DNA from: Conexibacter sp. SYSU D00693
GTDB taxonomy: Bacteria; Actinomycetota; Thermoleophilia; Solirubrobacterales; Solirubrobacteraceae
DNA: 64,000 nucleotides
Direction: 5' to 3'
NCBI RefSeq assembly: GCF_017084525.1
Contig: NZ_CP070950.1
Span: 1-64,000, forward strand
Below the pieces are notes generated by a model, which made no database searches, was not told the DNA's origin, and worked only from the letters and a program-made list of their open reading frames with translations. Position 1 is the stretch's first letter. The number at the start of each line of letters is the position of its first letter. A program made the translations under genes and the position numbers. Below, piece by piece: positions 50,394-59,689 of this stretch.

Positions 50394-50987
50394 TCAGGCG
50401 GGCAGGACGCCTTCGACGGTGAGCAGCGTGACCTTGCGCTGCACGCCGCCGGTGTAGCCGCCCAGCGCACCGCCGCTGCGCAGCACGCGGTGGCACGGGA
50501 CGACGATCGGCATCGGGTTGCGCCCGAGCGCGGTCCCCGCCGCGCGCACCGCCTTGGGTGACCCCGCGCCCGCGGCGACCGACGCGTACGAGCCGGTCTC
50601 GCCGAACGGGATCCGCGCCGTCGCCTGCAGCACCTTGCGCCCGAAGCCCTGCACGAGCGACCAGTCCAGCGCGACGTCGAACGCGCGTCGCTCGCCGGCG
50701 AAGAACTCGTCGAGCTCGCGTCGGACCTCGTCCAGGCGGGCGGGCGCGCGCAGCACGCGCGGGGACACCCGCCGCGCGAGGTCGTCGACCACCTCGTCCT
50801 CGCCGCCGTTGAAGTCCTCGTAGGCGACGCGCACGAGCCCCCGCCGCGTCGCCGCCAGGACCACCCGCCCGACCGGCGTGTCGTGCAGCGCGTAGGCGAC
50901 GTCCGGCTCGGCGGCGGCGGCGAAGCGCTCGGCCGCGGCGGCCGCGGCCTCGGGGTCGAACGGGGGAGGGGCCAGCGGCTCGGTCAT
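50394..50987 (-). CDS. ogt: Methylated-DNA-[protein]-cysteine S-methyltransferase
   Basis: O6-alkylguanine-DNA repair protein of 197 residues that irreversibly transfers the alkyl group to its own Cys. The C-terminal domain shows VLQATARIPFGETGSYASVAAGAGSPKAVRAAGTALGRNP and the active-site motif PIVVPCHRVLRSGGALGGYTGG. The N-terminal domain is divergent (acidic/Ala-rich start, VAYALHDTPVGRVVLAATRRGL). Its ATG overlaps the sigma-factor stop codon (ATGA), an arrangement that ties repair to an ECF sigma regulator. Confidence 0.95.
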   Translation of the reverse strand: MTEPLAPPPFDPEAAAAAAERFAAAAEPDVAYALHDTPVGRVVLAATRRGLVRVAYEDFNGGEDEVVDDLARRVSPRVLRAPARLDEVRRELDEFFAGERRAFDVALDWSLVQGFGRKVLQATARIPFGETGSYASVAAGAGSPKAVRAAGTALGRNPMPIVVPCHRVLRSGGALGGYTGGVQRKVTLLTVEGVLPA

Positions 50988-51457
50988 CGCAGCGCGGCCT
51001 CCTCGGCGCGCAGCTTGCGCAGGCCCTCGTGGACGTTGCGCCGCGCCGCCTCCTCGCTGATGCCGAGCGCCGCGGCGACCTCGGCGTGGGCGAGGTCGCC
51101 GGCGAAGCGCAGCAGGACCGCCGCACGCTGCTTGGGCGGCAGCGCGCGGACCTGCGCCCACGTCGGCTCCTCGAGCACGCGATGGCCGTCGACGACGCCG
51201 ACCTCGGGGACGTCCTGGACGGGGACGGGCCGCCGCGCGCGGGCACGGTGGTGGTCCAGCGCCTTGCGGTGGGCGATCGTCAGCGCCCACGCGCGCTCGT
51301 TGGCGATGGGCTCGCGGGGGTAGGCACGCATCGCGGCCATGAACGTCTCCTGGAAGAGGTCGTCGGCGTCCTGCCGCCCCACGGCCGCCACGAGGTAGCG
51401 CCAGACGCCGTCGCGCTGCTCGTCGAGGAACCGCTGGAACGGCTTCACGCCACCCAT
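50984..51457 (-). CDS. ECF-type RNA polymerase sigma factor coupled to ogt
   Basis: A 157-residue sigma factor with region 2 (FQRFLDEQRDGVWRYLVAAVGRQDADDLFQETFMAAMRAYP, then NERAWALTIAHRKALDHHRARAR) and region 4 (QVRALPPKQRAAVLLRFAGDLAHAEVAAALGISEEAARRNVHEGLRKLR). It overlaps ogt by ATGA. No anti-sigma factor is adjacent, so control is unclear. The pairing suggests a stress-inducible DNA-alkylation response, but this is inference. Confidence 0.92.
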   Translation of the reverse strand: MGGVKPFQRFLDEQRDGVWRYLVAAVGRQDADDLFQETFMAAMRAYPREPIANERAWALTIAHRKALDHHRARARRPVPVQDVPEVGVVDGHRVLEEPTWAQVRALPPKQRAAVLLRFAGDLAHAEVAAALGISEEAARRNVHEGLRKLRAEEAALR

Positions 51458-51484
51458 GACGATGGGACGGGCGCGGACGTGAGG

Positions 51485-51862
51485 TCAGCGCTCGTGGAAG
51501 ACGGCCTCGAGGTTGTGGCCGTCGGGGTCCAGGACGAAGGCGCCGTAGTAGCCCGCGTGGTACTGCGGGCGCAGGCCCGGCGCGCCGTTGTCCGTGCCGC
51601 CGGCCGCCAGCGCGGCGGCGTGGAAGGCGTCCACCTCCAGGCGGCTGGCGGCGGCCAGCGCGACGTGGACGGGCTGCGGGTCGGCGTGCGGGACGAGGCA
51701 GAGGTCCTGCGCCCCCTCGGGCCCGAACAGCACCCACTCCTCGTGCACGAGCTCGGTGAAGCCCAGCGGCGCGACGGCGGCCCGGTAGAAGGCGCGCGAG
51801 CGCTCCATGTCCGAGACGTGGAGGTTGAGGTGGTCCAGGCAGACGTTGCGCGTGATGGGCAT
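51485..51862 (-). CDS. VOC-family (glyoxalase-like) protein
   Basis: A 125-residue vicinal-oxygen-chelate protein: LDHLNLHVSDMERSRAFYRAAVAPLGF with metal-binding His, the VHVALAAASRLEVDAFHAAALAAGGTD loop, and the C-terminal DPDGHNLEAVFHE with His and Glu. The three metal-binding positions appear present. The reaction (lyase, dioxygenase or resistance) is not deducible. It overlaps the 3-hydroxyacyl-CoA dehydrogenase stop codon by one base (TGATG) and belongs to its operon. Confidence 0.9.
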   Translation of the reverse strand: MPITRNVCLDHLNLHVSDMERSRAFYRAAVAPLGFTELVHEEWVLFGPEGAQDLCLVPHADPQPVHVALAAASRLEVDAFHAAALAAGGTDNGAPGLRPQYHAGYYGAFVLDPDGHNLEAVFHER

Positions 51863-53412
51863 CAGTGCGGGTGGTCGTGGTGGTCGTGGTCGTGGCCGTC
51901 GTCGAGTTCGCCGTGGAAGCCCTCGCCGCAGGCGACGAGCCGGCGCAGCAGCGGCGCGGGGCGGTAGGCGTCGCCGAGCTCCTCGCGCAGCGCCTCGAGG
52001 ACCAGCAGCACGTGGGCGGGTGCGACCGCGTCGGCCCACTCGAGCGCGCCGCGTGGGTGGTTGAGGCCGAGCTGGAGGCCGTCGTCGACGTCCTGCGCCG
52101 AGCCGACGCCCTCGCCGACGGCGAACGCGCACTCGTTGACGAGCTGGCAGACGATGCGGCCCAGGACGAGGCCGGGCGCGTCGCCGACCCACGCGGTGTG
52201 GAGGCCCAGGCCGTGGAAGAACGCCTCGGCCCGCGCCGCGGCGACGTCGGTCGTCGTCGAGGAGCGGGTGAGCTCGGCGAGCTGCGCGCCGGGCAGCCAG
52301 TGGAAGCCGGCGGAGCTGCCGCTGGGGTCGAGCGCGTGCAGCGAGCCCTCGGCGCACAGCAGCACCTGCGGCCCGCCCTGCAGCGGGACCTCCGCGCCCC
52401 CGCAGTCGACGATGAGCCACGGCACCTCGCCGTCGGCGCCCTCCTCGTCGACGACGTCGAAGCCCGCCTCCGCGGCGAGACCGGCGAGCTCGAAGGCGAC
52501 GGGCAGGTGGCCGGCGACGACGACGAGCCCCGCGCCGTCCGGCGCGCCCGGCTCGGGCGCGGGCGGGTCCTCGGGCCGGTGCGGGCGGCCCTCCGCGTAG
52601 CGGTACCAGCCCTCGCCGGTCTTGCGGCCGAGCCGGCCTGCCGCCACCCGCTGCGCGCTGAGCGGCGAGGGCCGCCAGCGCGGCTCGCCGAACGACAGCT
52701 CGGCGAAGGACCGCGAGACCTCGAGGCCGACGTCGATGCCGACGAGGTCCTGCAGCTCGAAGGGCCCCATGCGGAAGCCCGCGGCGCGGACGATGCGGTC
52801 GATCGTCGCAACGTCCGCGATGCGCTCCTGCAGCAGCCGCAGGGCCTCCAGGCCGAAGGGACGGTTGCAGCGGTTGACCAGGAAGCCCGGCACGTCGGCG
52901 GCCTCGATGACGTGGCGGCCCATCCGCTCGCCCAGCGCCCGCGCGGTGTCGAGCGACGCGGGCGAGGACTGCAGCGCGGGGATGAGCTCGACGAGCCGCA
53001 TGAGCGGCGCGGGGTTGAAGAAGTGCAGCCCGACGACCTTCGACGGGTCGGCGGCGGCGCGCGCGATCGCCGTGATCGGGATCGAGGAGGTGTTCGAGGC
53101 GAGGACCGCGTCTGGCGCGATGCCCGACAGCTCGGCCACGAGCTCGTGCTTGAGGTCGAGGCGCTCGGGCGCCGCCTCCACGACCACCTCGCAGCCCGCG
53201 AGGTCGTCCAGCGACGGCGCGACCCGCAGCACGCCCGGCTCGCGCTCGAGCCGGCCCTTGGCCCGCAGCTTCTCCAGGCCGGCCTGCGCCCGGTCGACCC
53301 CGCGCGCCGCCGCGCCCTCGACGGGGTCGAACACGAGCGCGCCGTCGCCCGCCATGGCGCCGAGCTGGGCGATGCCGGAGCCCATCGTCCCGGCGCCGAC
53401 GACGCCGATCAC
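51862..53412 (-). CDS. 3-hydroxyacyl-CoA dehydrogenase with duplicated C-domain and His-rich tail
   Basis: A 516-residue enzyme. The NAD-binding domain starts GVVGAGTMGSGIAQLGAMAG, the catalytic segment reads SNTSSIPITAIARAAADPSKVVGLHFFNPAPLMRLVELIP, and a first 3HCDH C-terminal domain follows (PGFLVNRCNRPFGLEALRLLQE...). After a linker (residues about 290-400, an extra Rossmann-like stretch VVVAGHLPVAFELAGLAAEAGF), a second C-domain copy (VLGRIVCQLVNECAFAVGEGV...) ends in HDHDHHDHPH. This resembles 3-hydroxybutyryl-CoA dehydrogenases of PaaH type. It starts GTG overlapping the acyl-CoA dehydrogenase stop codon (GTGA). Confidence 0.92.
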   Translation of the reverse strand: MIGVVGAGTMGSGIAQLGAMAGDGALVFDPVEGAAARGVDRAQAGLEKLRAKGRLEREPGVLRVAPSLDDLAGCEVVVEAAPERLDLKHELVAELSGIAPDAVLASNTSSIPITAIARAAADPSKVVGLHFFNPAPLMRLVELIPALQSSPASLDTARALGERMGRHVIEAADVPGFLVNRCNRPFGLEALRLLQERIADVATIDRIVRAAGFRMGPFELQDLVGIDVGLEVSRSFAELSFGEPRWRPSPLSAQRVAAGRLGRKTGEGWYRYAEGRPHRPEDPPAPEPGAPDGAGLVVVAGHLPVAFELAGLAAEAGFDVVDEEGADGEVPWLIVDCGGAEVPLQGGPQVLLCAEGSLHALDPSGSSAGFHWLPGAQLAELTRSSTTTDVAAARAEAFFHGLGLHTAWVGDAPGLVLGRIVCQLVNECAFAVGEGVGSAQDVDDGLQLGLNHPRGALEWADAVAPAHVLLVLEALREELGDAYRPAPLLRRLVACGEGFHGELDDGHDHDHHDHPH

Positions 53413-54569
53413 GAGGGCACGAGCGCGTTGATGCCGGTGAGCGAGCGGCCGATGATCAGCCGCTGGATCTGCGAGGTGCCCTCGTAGAGCGTGGTGACCC
53501 GCACGTCGCGGAAGTGGCGCTCGACGGGGTGGTCGTCGACGTAGCCCGCGCCGCCGTGGACCTGGATGGCCTCGTTGGCACACCACTGCGCCGCCTCGGT
53601 GGCGAAGAGCTTGGCGATCGACGTCTCCGTCGTGTTGGGCTGGCCGGTGTCCTTCAGCCATCCCGCCCGCCAGACGAGCAGCCGCGCCGCGTCGGTCTTC
53701 ACGCGCATCTCGGCGAGCATCGCCTGCACGAGCTGGAAGGAGGCGATGGGCCGGTCGAACTGCCGGCGCTCGGTGGCGTAGCGCGTCGACTCGTCCAGGC
53801 AGTCCTGGCAGATCCCGACGCAGCCCGCGGCGACCGAGAAGCGGCCGGAGTCCAGGGCGCCCATCGCCACCTTGAAGCCGTCGCCGACCTCGCCGAGCAG
53901 CGCGGCGTCGGGGGCGAAGACGTCGTCGAGCGCGATCGAGGCGGTGTCCGACGCGTGCAGGCCCATCTTCCCGTGGATCTCCTGCGGCTGGAAGCCGTCC
54001 TGGTCGGTGTCGACGAGGAACGCCGCCAGGCCGCGGTGGCCCTTCTCGGGGTCGGTCTGGGCGAAGACGAGCGCGAGCTTCGCGTGGTTGCCCAGCGAGA
54101 TCCACATCTTCGAGCCGGTGATGCGCCAGCCGCCGTCGACCTTCGCCGCGCGCGTGCGCTGGTTGGCGGCGTCCGAGCCGGTGTCGGGCTCGGTGAGGCA
54201 GAAGCAGCCCAGCGCCTCGCCCGAGCACAGCCGCGGCAGCCACGCCTGCTTCTGCTCCTCGGTGCCCCACCTGAGGATCGCCGAGCAGACGAGCGACGTC
54301 TGCACGCTGATGACCGTGCGCATCGCGCTGTCGACCCCGCCGACGGCCTCGACGACCAGGCCGTAGGTCCGGTAGTCCAGGCCGGCGCCCCCGTACTCGC
54401 GCGGGACGATCGCCCCCAGGTAGCCCTGCTCGGCGATCTTGCCGACCAGCTCGACGTCGAAGCGCGCGTTGCGGGCGCTCTCGCGGGCCCGCGGGGCGAC
54501 GACCTCGTGGGCGAACTGCTTGGCGGTGGCGCGGACGAGCTCCTGCTCGTCGGTGAGGCTGAAGTCCAT
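53409..54569 (-). CDS. Acyl-CoA dehydrogenase
   Basis: A 386-residue FAD enzyme of beta-oxidation or amino-acid catabolism. Motifs: CFCLTEPDTGSDAANQRTRA near residue 125, WISLGNHAKLALVFAQTD, the signature AQWCANEAIQVHGGAGYVDDHPVERHFRDVRVTTLYEGTSQIQRLIIGRSL near the C-terminus. The Glu in YEGTSQIQ marks the catalytic base of the short/medium-chain and glutaryl-CoA branch. The chain length is unknown. It heads the operon with the dehydrogenase and VOC genes downstream. Confidence 0.95.
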   Translation of the reverse strand: MDFSLTDEQELVRATAKQFAHEVVAPRARESARNARFDVELVGKIAEQGYLGAIVPREYGGAGLDYRTYGLVVEAVGGVDSAMRTVISVQTSLVCSAILRWGTEEQKQAWLPRLCSGEALGCFCLTEPDTGSDAANQRTRAAKVDGGWRITGSKMWISLGNHAKLALVFAQTDPEKGHRGLAAFLVDTDQDGFQPQEIHGKMGLHASDTASIALDDVFAPDAALLGEVGDGFKVAMGALDSGRFSVAAGCVGICQDCLDESTRYATERRQFDRPIASFQLVQAMLAEMRVKTDAARLLVWRAGWLKDTGQPNTTETSIAKLFATEAAQWCANEAIQVHGGAGYVDDHPVERHFRDVRVTTLYEGTSQIQRLIIGRSLTGINALVPS

Positions 54570-54634
54570 GGCGCCGCGCAGCCTACGCCGGGGCGCGAGC
54601 GCCGCGGGGTCCGTCCCGCGTACGCTGGCGGGCG

Positions 54635-55048
54635 GTGGACCCGTTCACGGTCATCATCCTCGGCGGGACGGTCGGGCTGCTCATCGCGCTGCTGCTCCTC
54701 GGGCTCATGGCGCCGGGCAACGGCTCGCGCCAGCTGGACTGGCGTCCGACCCGGACGGCCGAGCAGGAGGCCGAGATGGAGGCCGACGACCTCGAGCAGA
54801 TGCTCGCCGCGGCCAACCGGCGCCGGCGCCGCCAGGGCCGGCCCGAGGTGACGGCCGACTCGCTGTCGGCCGACCTGGCGCGCGAGCGCGCCGCGCTGGC
54901 GGGCGGCGACCAGGAGGATGAGCAGATGGCCGAGGAGGAGATCCGGCAGATGGTCGAGCGCAAGAACGCGCGCCGGCGGCGCAAGGGCCTGCCCGAGCTG
55001 ACCGTCGAGGAGGAGCGCGAGCGCCTGCGCCGGGAGGGCCTGGCGTGA
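54635..55048 (+). CDS. Membrane-anchored charged protein with internal repeat
   Basis: A 137-residue protein starting GTG. One N-terminal membrane span (VIILGGTVGLLIALLLLGLMAP) is followed by a highly charged helical cytosolic part. This contains two similar units: LEQMLAAANRRRRRQGRPEVT (about residues 50-71) and IRQMVERKNARRRRKGLPELT (about 102-122). No family is recognised. The Arg clusters could bind nucleic acid or phospholipid. It overlaps the next gene by GTGA. Confidence 0.75.
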   Translation: MDPFTVIILGGTVGLLIALLLLGLMAPGNGSRQLDWRPTRTAEQEAEMEADDLEQMLAAANRRRRRQGRPEVTADSLSADLARERAALAGGDQEDEQMAEEEIRQMVERKNARRRRKGLPELTVEEERERLRREGLA

Positions 55049-55515
55049 GGCTGCTCATGGTCGGGGGCGGGCGCCACGGCCTCGCCCTCGCGCGCGAGCT
55101 CGTCGCCGACGGCCACGCCGTCCGGGCGGTCACGCGCGACGAGGCCAAACGCGGCGAGCTCGAGGCGGCGGGCTGCGAGTGCTGGATCGGCGACCCCGAC
55201 CGGATCGGCACCCTGCGCTACGCCCTGGAGAACGTCACGGTCCTGCTGTGGCTCCTGGCCGGCGCCGACGCCGAGCCGCTCCACGGCTCGCGCCTGAAGA
55301 TGATGCTCGAGAAGACGACCGACACCACGGTGCGGGGCGTGGTCTACGAGGCCGGCGGGCCGTTCGAGGCCTCAGGCCTGGCCGAGATGGAGCACGCGCT
55401 CAAGACCAACGAGATCCCGTTCGCGGTCCTGCGCGCCGACTGCGCCGACCAGGCCGCGTGGGTCGCGCGGGCGCGCGCGGCGATCGACGAGGTCCTGCAG
55501 GTCGAGCACGTCTAG
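55045..55515 (+). CDS. Rossmann-fold NAD(P)-binding protein (short SDR-a/epimerase-like)
   Basis: A 156-residue protein starting MRLLMVGGGRHGLALARELVADGHAVRAVTR, a clear dinucleotide-binding beta-alpha-beta start. It lacks the rest of an extended SDR (no YxxxK). It contains LLWLLAGADAEPLHGSRLKMMLEKT and VVYEAGGPF. It is likely a truncated NmrA/epimerase-type protein with a redox-sensing or unknown role. GTGA overlap with the upstream membrane-anchored protein indicates a joint function. Confidence 0.8.
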   Translation: MRLLMVGGGRHGLALARELVADGHAVRAVTRDEAKRGELEAAGCECWIGDPDRIGTLRYALENVTVLLWLLAGADAEPLHGSRLKMMLEKTTDTTVRGVVYEAGGPFEASGLAEMEHALKTNEIPFAVLRADCADQAAWVARARAAIDEVLQVEHV

Positions 55516-55561
55516 GCGAGGTCTGGAACGCGGGAGTACCGGCGCGCGGTAGGGTCGCGCC

Positions 55562-56404
55562 ATGCCGGAGATCTCCGCCGCCCGCTACCGCGCCGGGCAG
55601 GGCGAGCCGCTCGTCCTCATCCACGGCTTCACCGCGACCTGGCGCTGCTGGGAGCCCGTCCTCGCGCCGCTCGTCGCGCAGTTCGACGTGTTCGCGCCGA
55701 CGCTGCCCGGCCACGACGGCGGAGCCGCGTGGCCGACCGCCGGGCGCTTCGGCCTGCAGGACGCCGTCGACCTGGTCGAGGCCGAGCTCGACGAGCAGGG
55801 GATGACCGGCCGGGTGCACGTGGTCGGCAACTCGATGGGCGGGACGATCGCCCTCGAGCTCGCGCGCCGCGGCCGGGCGCTGTCGTGCACCGCCCTCTCG
55901 CCGGGCGCCGGCTGGTTCCACGGCGACGCCGAGGGCGAGCGGATCATCAAGTTCTTCAAGCGCCAGCAGAAGATGGCGCGGGCGTCGGCGCCGCACCTCG
56001 ACCGCGTGATGCGCCGGCCGGTCCCGCGCAGGCTGGCGCTGCGCGACGTGATGCTCCACGGCGAGCTGGTGCAGCCCGCCGACGCCGCGGCGATGACCCG
56101 CTCGTCGACCAAGTGCGAGGTCGTCGACCTGGTCTACGGGGCGATCCGCGACGGCTCGGCGATCCTCGCCGACCTCGGCGACGTGCCGGCGCCGGTCATC
56201 GTCGCCTGGGCCCGCCACGACCGGATCCTGCCGCTCGAGCGCCACGCCCCGCGCTTCCGCAACGAGATCAAGGACGTCGACTTCCGGATCCTCGAGGGCT
56301 GCGGGCACGTGCCGATGTGGGACGACCCGGCGCTCGTGGTCAAGACGATCCAGGACGGGGTGCAGGCGGGCCGCCGCGCCGCCGCGCAGGCCGCGGCCGC
56401 GTAG
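55562..56404 (+). CDS. Alpha/beta-fold hydrolase
   Basis: A 280-residue hydrolase with HGFTATWRCWEPVLAPL (oxyanion region), the nucleophile elbow VGNSMGGTIALEL (Ser near residue 98), Asp in WARHDRILPLERHA, and His in EGCGHVPMWDDPALV. This completes a Ser-Asp-His triad. The substrate is unknown. TAGGGT (55550-55555) is six bases before ATG, indicating a leaderless transcript. A 72-base gap separates it from the convergent Nudix gene. Confidence 0.93.
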   Translation: MPEISAARYRAGQGEPLVLIHGFTATWRCWEPVLAPLVAQFDVFAPTLPGHDGGAAWPTAGRFGLQDAVDLVEAELDEQGMTGRVHVVGNSMGGTIALELARRGRALSCTALSPGAGWFHGDAEGERIIKFFKRQQKMARASAPHLDRVMRRPVPRRLALRDVMLHGELVQPADAAAMTRSSTKCEVVDLVYGAIRDGSAILADLGDVPAPVIVAWARHDRILPLERHAPRFRNEIKDVDFRILEGCGHVPMWDDPALVVKTIQDGVQAGRRAAAQAAAA

Positions 56405-56476
56405 GCGGTCGCTGCGGAGGCGCGGGCGGGCCGCTCCCTCCTGCGCAGGTACGGGGCGACCCGCGCGGGTCCTCGT

Positions 56477-57091
56477 CTACCTCCCGGCCAGGTCGCGGTC
56501 GGCGCGCGCGTCGAGGCGCTCGAGGAGGTCCCCGAGGATCCGGGCCGTCGCGCCCCAGATCAGCTGGTCGCCCACGACGTACACGTCGGTGCGGAAGGGG
56601 ATGCCCCGGCGCAGCAGCCGCTCGCGACGGTAGCCGGCGCGGAGGTCGTCGAGGCCGAGCTCGAGGATCGCGGCGACCTCGCCGGCCGAGGGCGTCCAGG
56701 CGTGGCCCGGCTCGATGAGCCCGACGAAGGGGTAGACGCTGAAGCCCGTCGCGATCGTCGGCACGGGCTGCAGGGCACCGACCACCTCGACGGCGTCGGG
56801 CGGCAGGCCGATCTCCTCCTCGGCCTCGCGCAGGGCGGTCGCGCCGAGGTCCGGGTCCTCGGGGTCCTGCCGGCCACCGGGGAACGAGATCTCGCCGGGG
56901 TGGCGGCGCAGGTCGTCCCGGCGCTTGGTGAAGACGAGGTGCGCCGCCCCGTCGTGGACGTAGAGCGGCACGAGCACGGCGGCGTCGGTGCCGCCGTGGA
57001 CGACGATCCCCGCGGCCTCCTCGGGGTCCAGGAGGACCGGCGCGAGGCGGTCGCGCAGCTGCGCGCGGGAGGTGGTGGCGGCGGGGCTCAG
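56477..57091 (-). CDS. Nudix hydrolase, CoA pyrophosphatase-like; CTG start likely
   Basis: A 204-residue Nudix protein of the NudL/NUDT7 CoA diphosphatase type: FTKRRDDLRRHPGEISFPGGRQDP, the Nudix box DLGATALREAEEEIGL, and TGFSVYPFVGLIEPG. Nothing like ATG, GTG or TTG is in frame near the conserved N-terminus. CTG at 57091 overlaps the osmC-like stop codon as CTGA, copying the ATGA/GTGA junctions used elsewhere here. I therefore infer CTG initiation by translational coupling. Upstream extension into the OsmC gene gives only Arg/His-rich shadow sequence. Confidence 0.88.
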   Translation of the reverse strand: MSPAATTSRAQLRDRLAPVLLDPEEAAGIVVHGGTDAAVLVPLYVHDGAAHLVFTKRRDDLRRHPGEISFPGGRQDPEDPDLGATALREAEEEIGLPPDAVEVVGALQPVPTIATGFSVYPFVGLIEPGHAWTPSAGEVAAILELGLDDLRAGYRRERLLRRGIPFRTDVYVVGDQLIWGATARILGDLLERLDARADRDLAGR

Positions 57092-57503
57092 GGCGCCGCG
57101 GGGAACGCCTGCTCGACGCGCTCGGCGAACATGACCTCGCCCTCGAGCGTGCGGTGCACGGGGCACTTGGCCGCGATCACGCGCAGGCGCTCGACCTGCT
57201 CGGCGCTGAGGTGGTCCGGGAAGCGCATGGTCAGGTCGAACTTCGTCGGACAGCCGCGCTCGGCCGGGGCGAAGTCGCAGACCACCTCGATGCCGCCGAC
57301 GTCCCAGCCCTTGCGCTCGGCGTACATCTCCATGGTGATGGCGGTGCACGACGCGAGGCTCGCGGCGAGGAGCTCGAGCGGGTCCGGCCCGGCGTCCCTG
57401 CCGCCCTTGTCGAGGGGCTCGTCGGCCACGAGGCGGTGGTCGCGGACCTGGATGTGCTGCTTGAACGTCCCCGCGCGGGAGGACACCGCCTTCATGACCT
57501 GCG

Positions 57504-57507
<4 letters not shown>
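57088..57507 (-). CDS. OsmC/Ohr-family protein
   Basis: A 139-residue OsmC-like thiol peroxidase family member. Conserved pieces are the ADEPLDKGGRDAGPDPLELLAASLASCTAITMEMYAERKGWD block, containing one catalytic Cys, and the second Cys in IAAKCPVHRTL. Both are present, so reduction of organic hydroperoxides is plausible. It overlaps the DUF1015 gene upstream (ATGA) and the Nudix gene downstream (CTGA), making a three-gene unit. Confidence 0.93.
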
Positions 57508-58793
<1,286 letters not shown>

Positions 58794-58817
58794 GTCAGCC
58801 CGACGCTACCCCTCGGC

Positions 58818-59471
58818 TCAGCCGCGGACGCCGAACTCGGTGACGTAGGTGGCGGCGGGGAGGTCGCCGTCGACGCGCACGGGGGCGCCGCGGACGATGC
58901 CGATGCCGATGTGGCGGAAGCGCCCGTCGAGGATGTTGCGCTTGTGGCCGGGGCTGGCCATCCAGGCGGCGACGGTGCGCCGCGGCGTGGCGAGCTCGCC
59001 CGAGCCCCAGGCCAGGTTCTCGCCGACGGCCCAGGTGCGCGCGGCCTTCAGGTACGTCGTGCGCTTGAGGCGGCTGAGCATCGTCGAGCCGCTCGGGGCG
59101 TCGTGGGCGAAGAACTGGCCGGCGACCATCTCGCGGGCGTAGGACGTCGCGGCGCCGCGGAGCGTCACGTGCTCGCTGAGGGCGGTGCGGCCCTGCGCGC
59201 GGCGCTCCTTGTTGAGCAGGCACAGCGTGGCGCTGCGGATGCGGCCGAGGTTCGCGGCGGTCGGCAGGAGGTCGGCGTCGTTGCAGTCGGCGTTCGACTG
59301 GCGACGTGGGCTGACCTTGCTGGTCTTCCCGACCTTACCGGCCTTCTTGGAGATCGACGCGACCGCGCTCGTGGGCGCGGCGGGCGTCGTGGCCACCCCG
59401 GTGGTCCCGAGCAGCACGGCGCCGGCCGCGGCAGCGGCGGCGATGGAGCGGGTGACGGGGCGGTGCGGCAT
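58818..59471 (-). CDS. Secreted CAP-domain (SCP/PR-1-like) protein
   Basis: A 217-residue exported protein. The signal peptide (RPVTRSIAAAAAAGAVLLGTTGVA) is followed by a Lys/Ser linker and a CAP domain. Typical motifs are LCLLNKERRAQGRTALSEH, YAREMVAGQFFAHDAPSG, WAVGENLAWGSG and AAWMASPGHKRNILDGRFRHIGIGIVRG. ATG 59471 is preferred because GGAGGG lies about five bases upstream, and further GTG/ATG codons at 59495-59483 are alternatives. CAP proteins are extracellular; the role is unknown. Confidence 0.9.
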   Translation of the reverse strand: MPHRPVTRSIAAAAAAGAVLLGTTGVATTPAAPTSAVASISKKAGKVGKTSKVSPRRQSNADCNDADLLPTAANLGRIRSATLCLLNKERRAQGRTALSEHVTLRGAATSYAREMVAGQFFAHDAPSGSTMLSRLKRTTYLKAARTWAVGENLAWGSGELATPRRTVAAWMASPGHKRNILDGRFRHIGIGIVRGAPVRVDGDLPAATYVTEFGVRG

Positions 59472-59599
59472 CCCGCCCTCCATCGGGGCCACCACCCCAG
59501 ATCACGGACCGTCCAGGCCGCCGCTTGGACGCCTGTCCGACCGCCGTCCTGGACGTTCGTCTGACCCCCTCCCAGCGCCCGTAGACTTGTCCAAGGTCG

Positions 59600-59673
59600 C
59601 GGGGTGTAGCTCAGCCTGGTAGAGCACCGCCTTTGGGTGGCGGGGGCCGCCGGTTCAAATCCGGCCATCCCGA
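59600..59673 (+). tRNA. tRNA-Pro (anticodon TGG)
   Basis: A full cloverleaf: acceptor CGGGGTG/CATCCCG with one G-T pair, D-arm with AGCTCAGCCTGGTAGAGC, anticodon stem CCGCC/GGCGG with loop TTTGGGT reading anticodon TGG, and T-arm GCCGG-TTCAAAT-CCGGC. The discriminator is A. No CCA is encoded. Confidence 0.95.
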
Positions 59674-59689
59674 CTGCGTGGTCCCGCAC

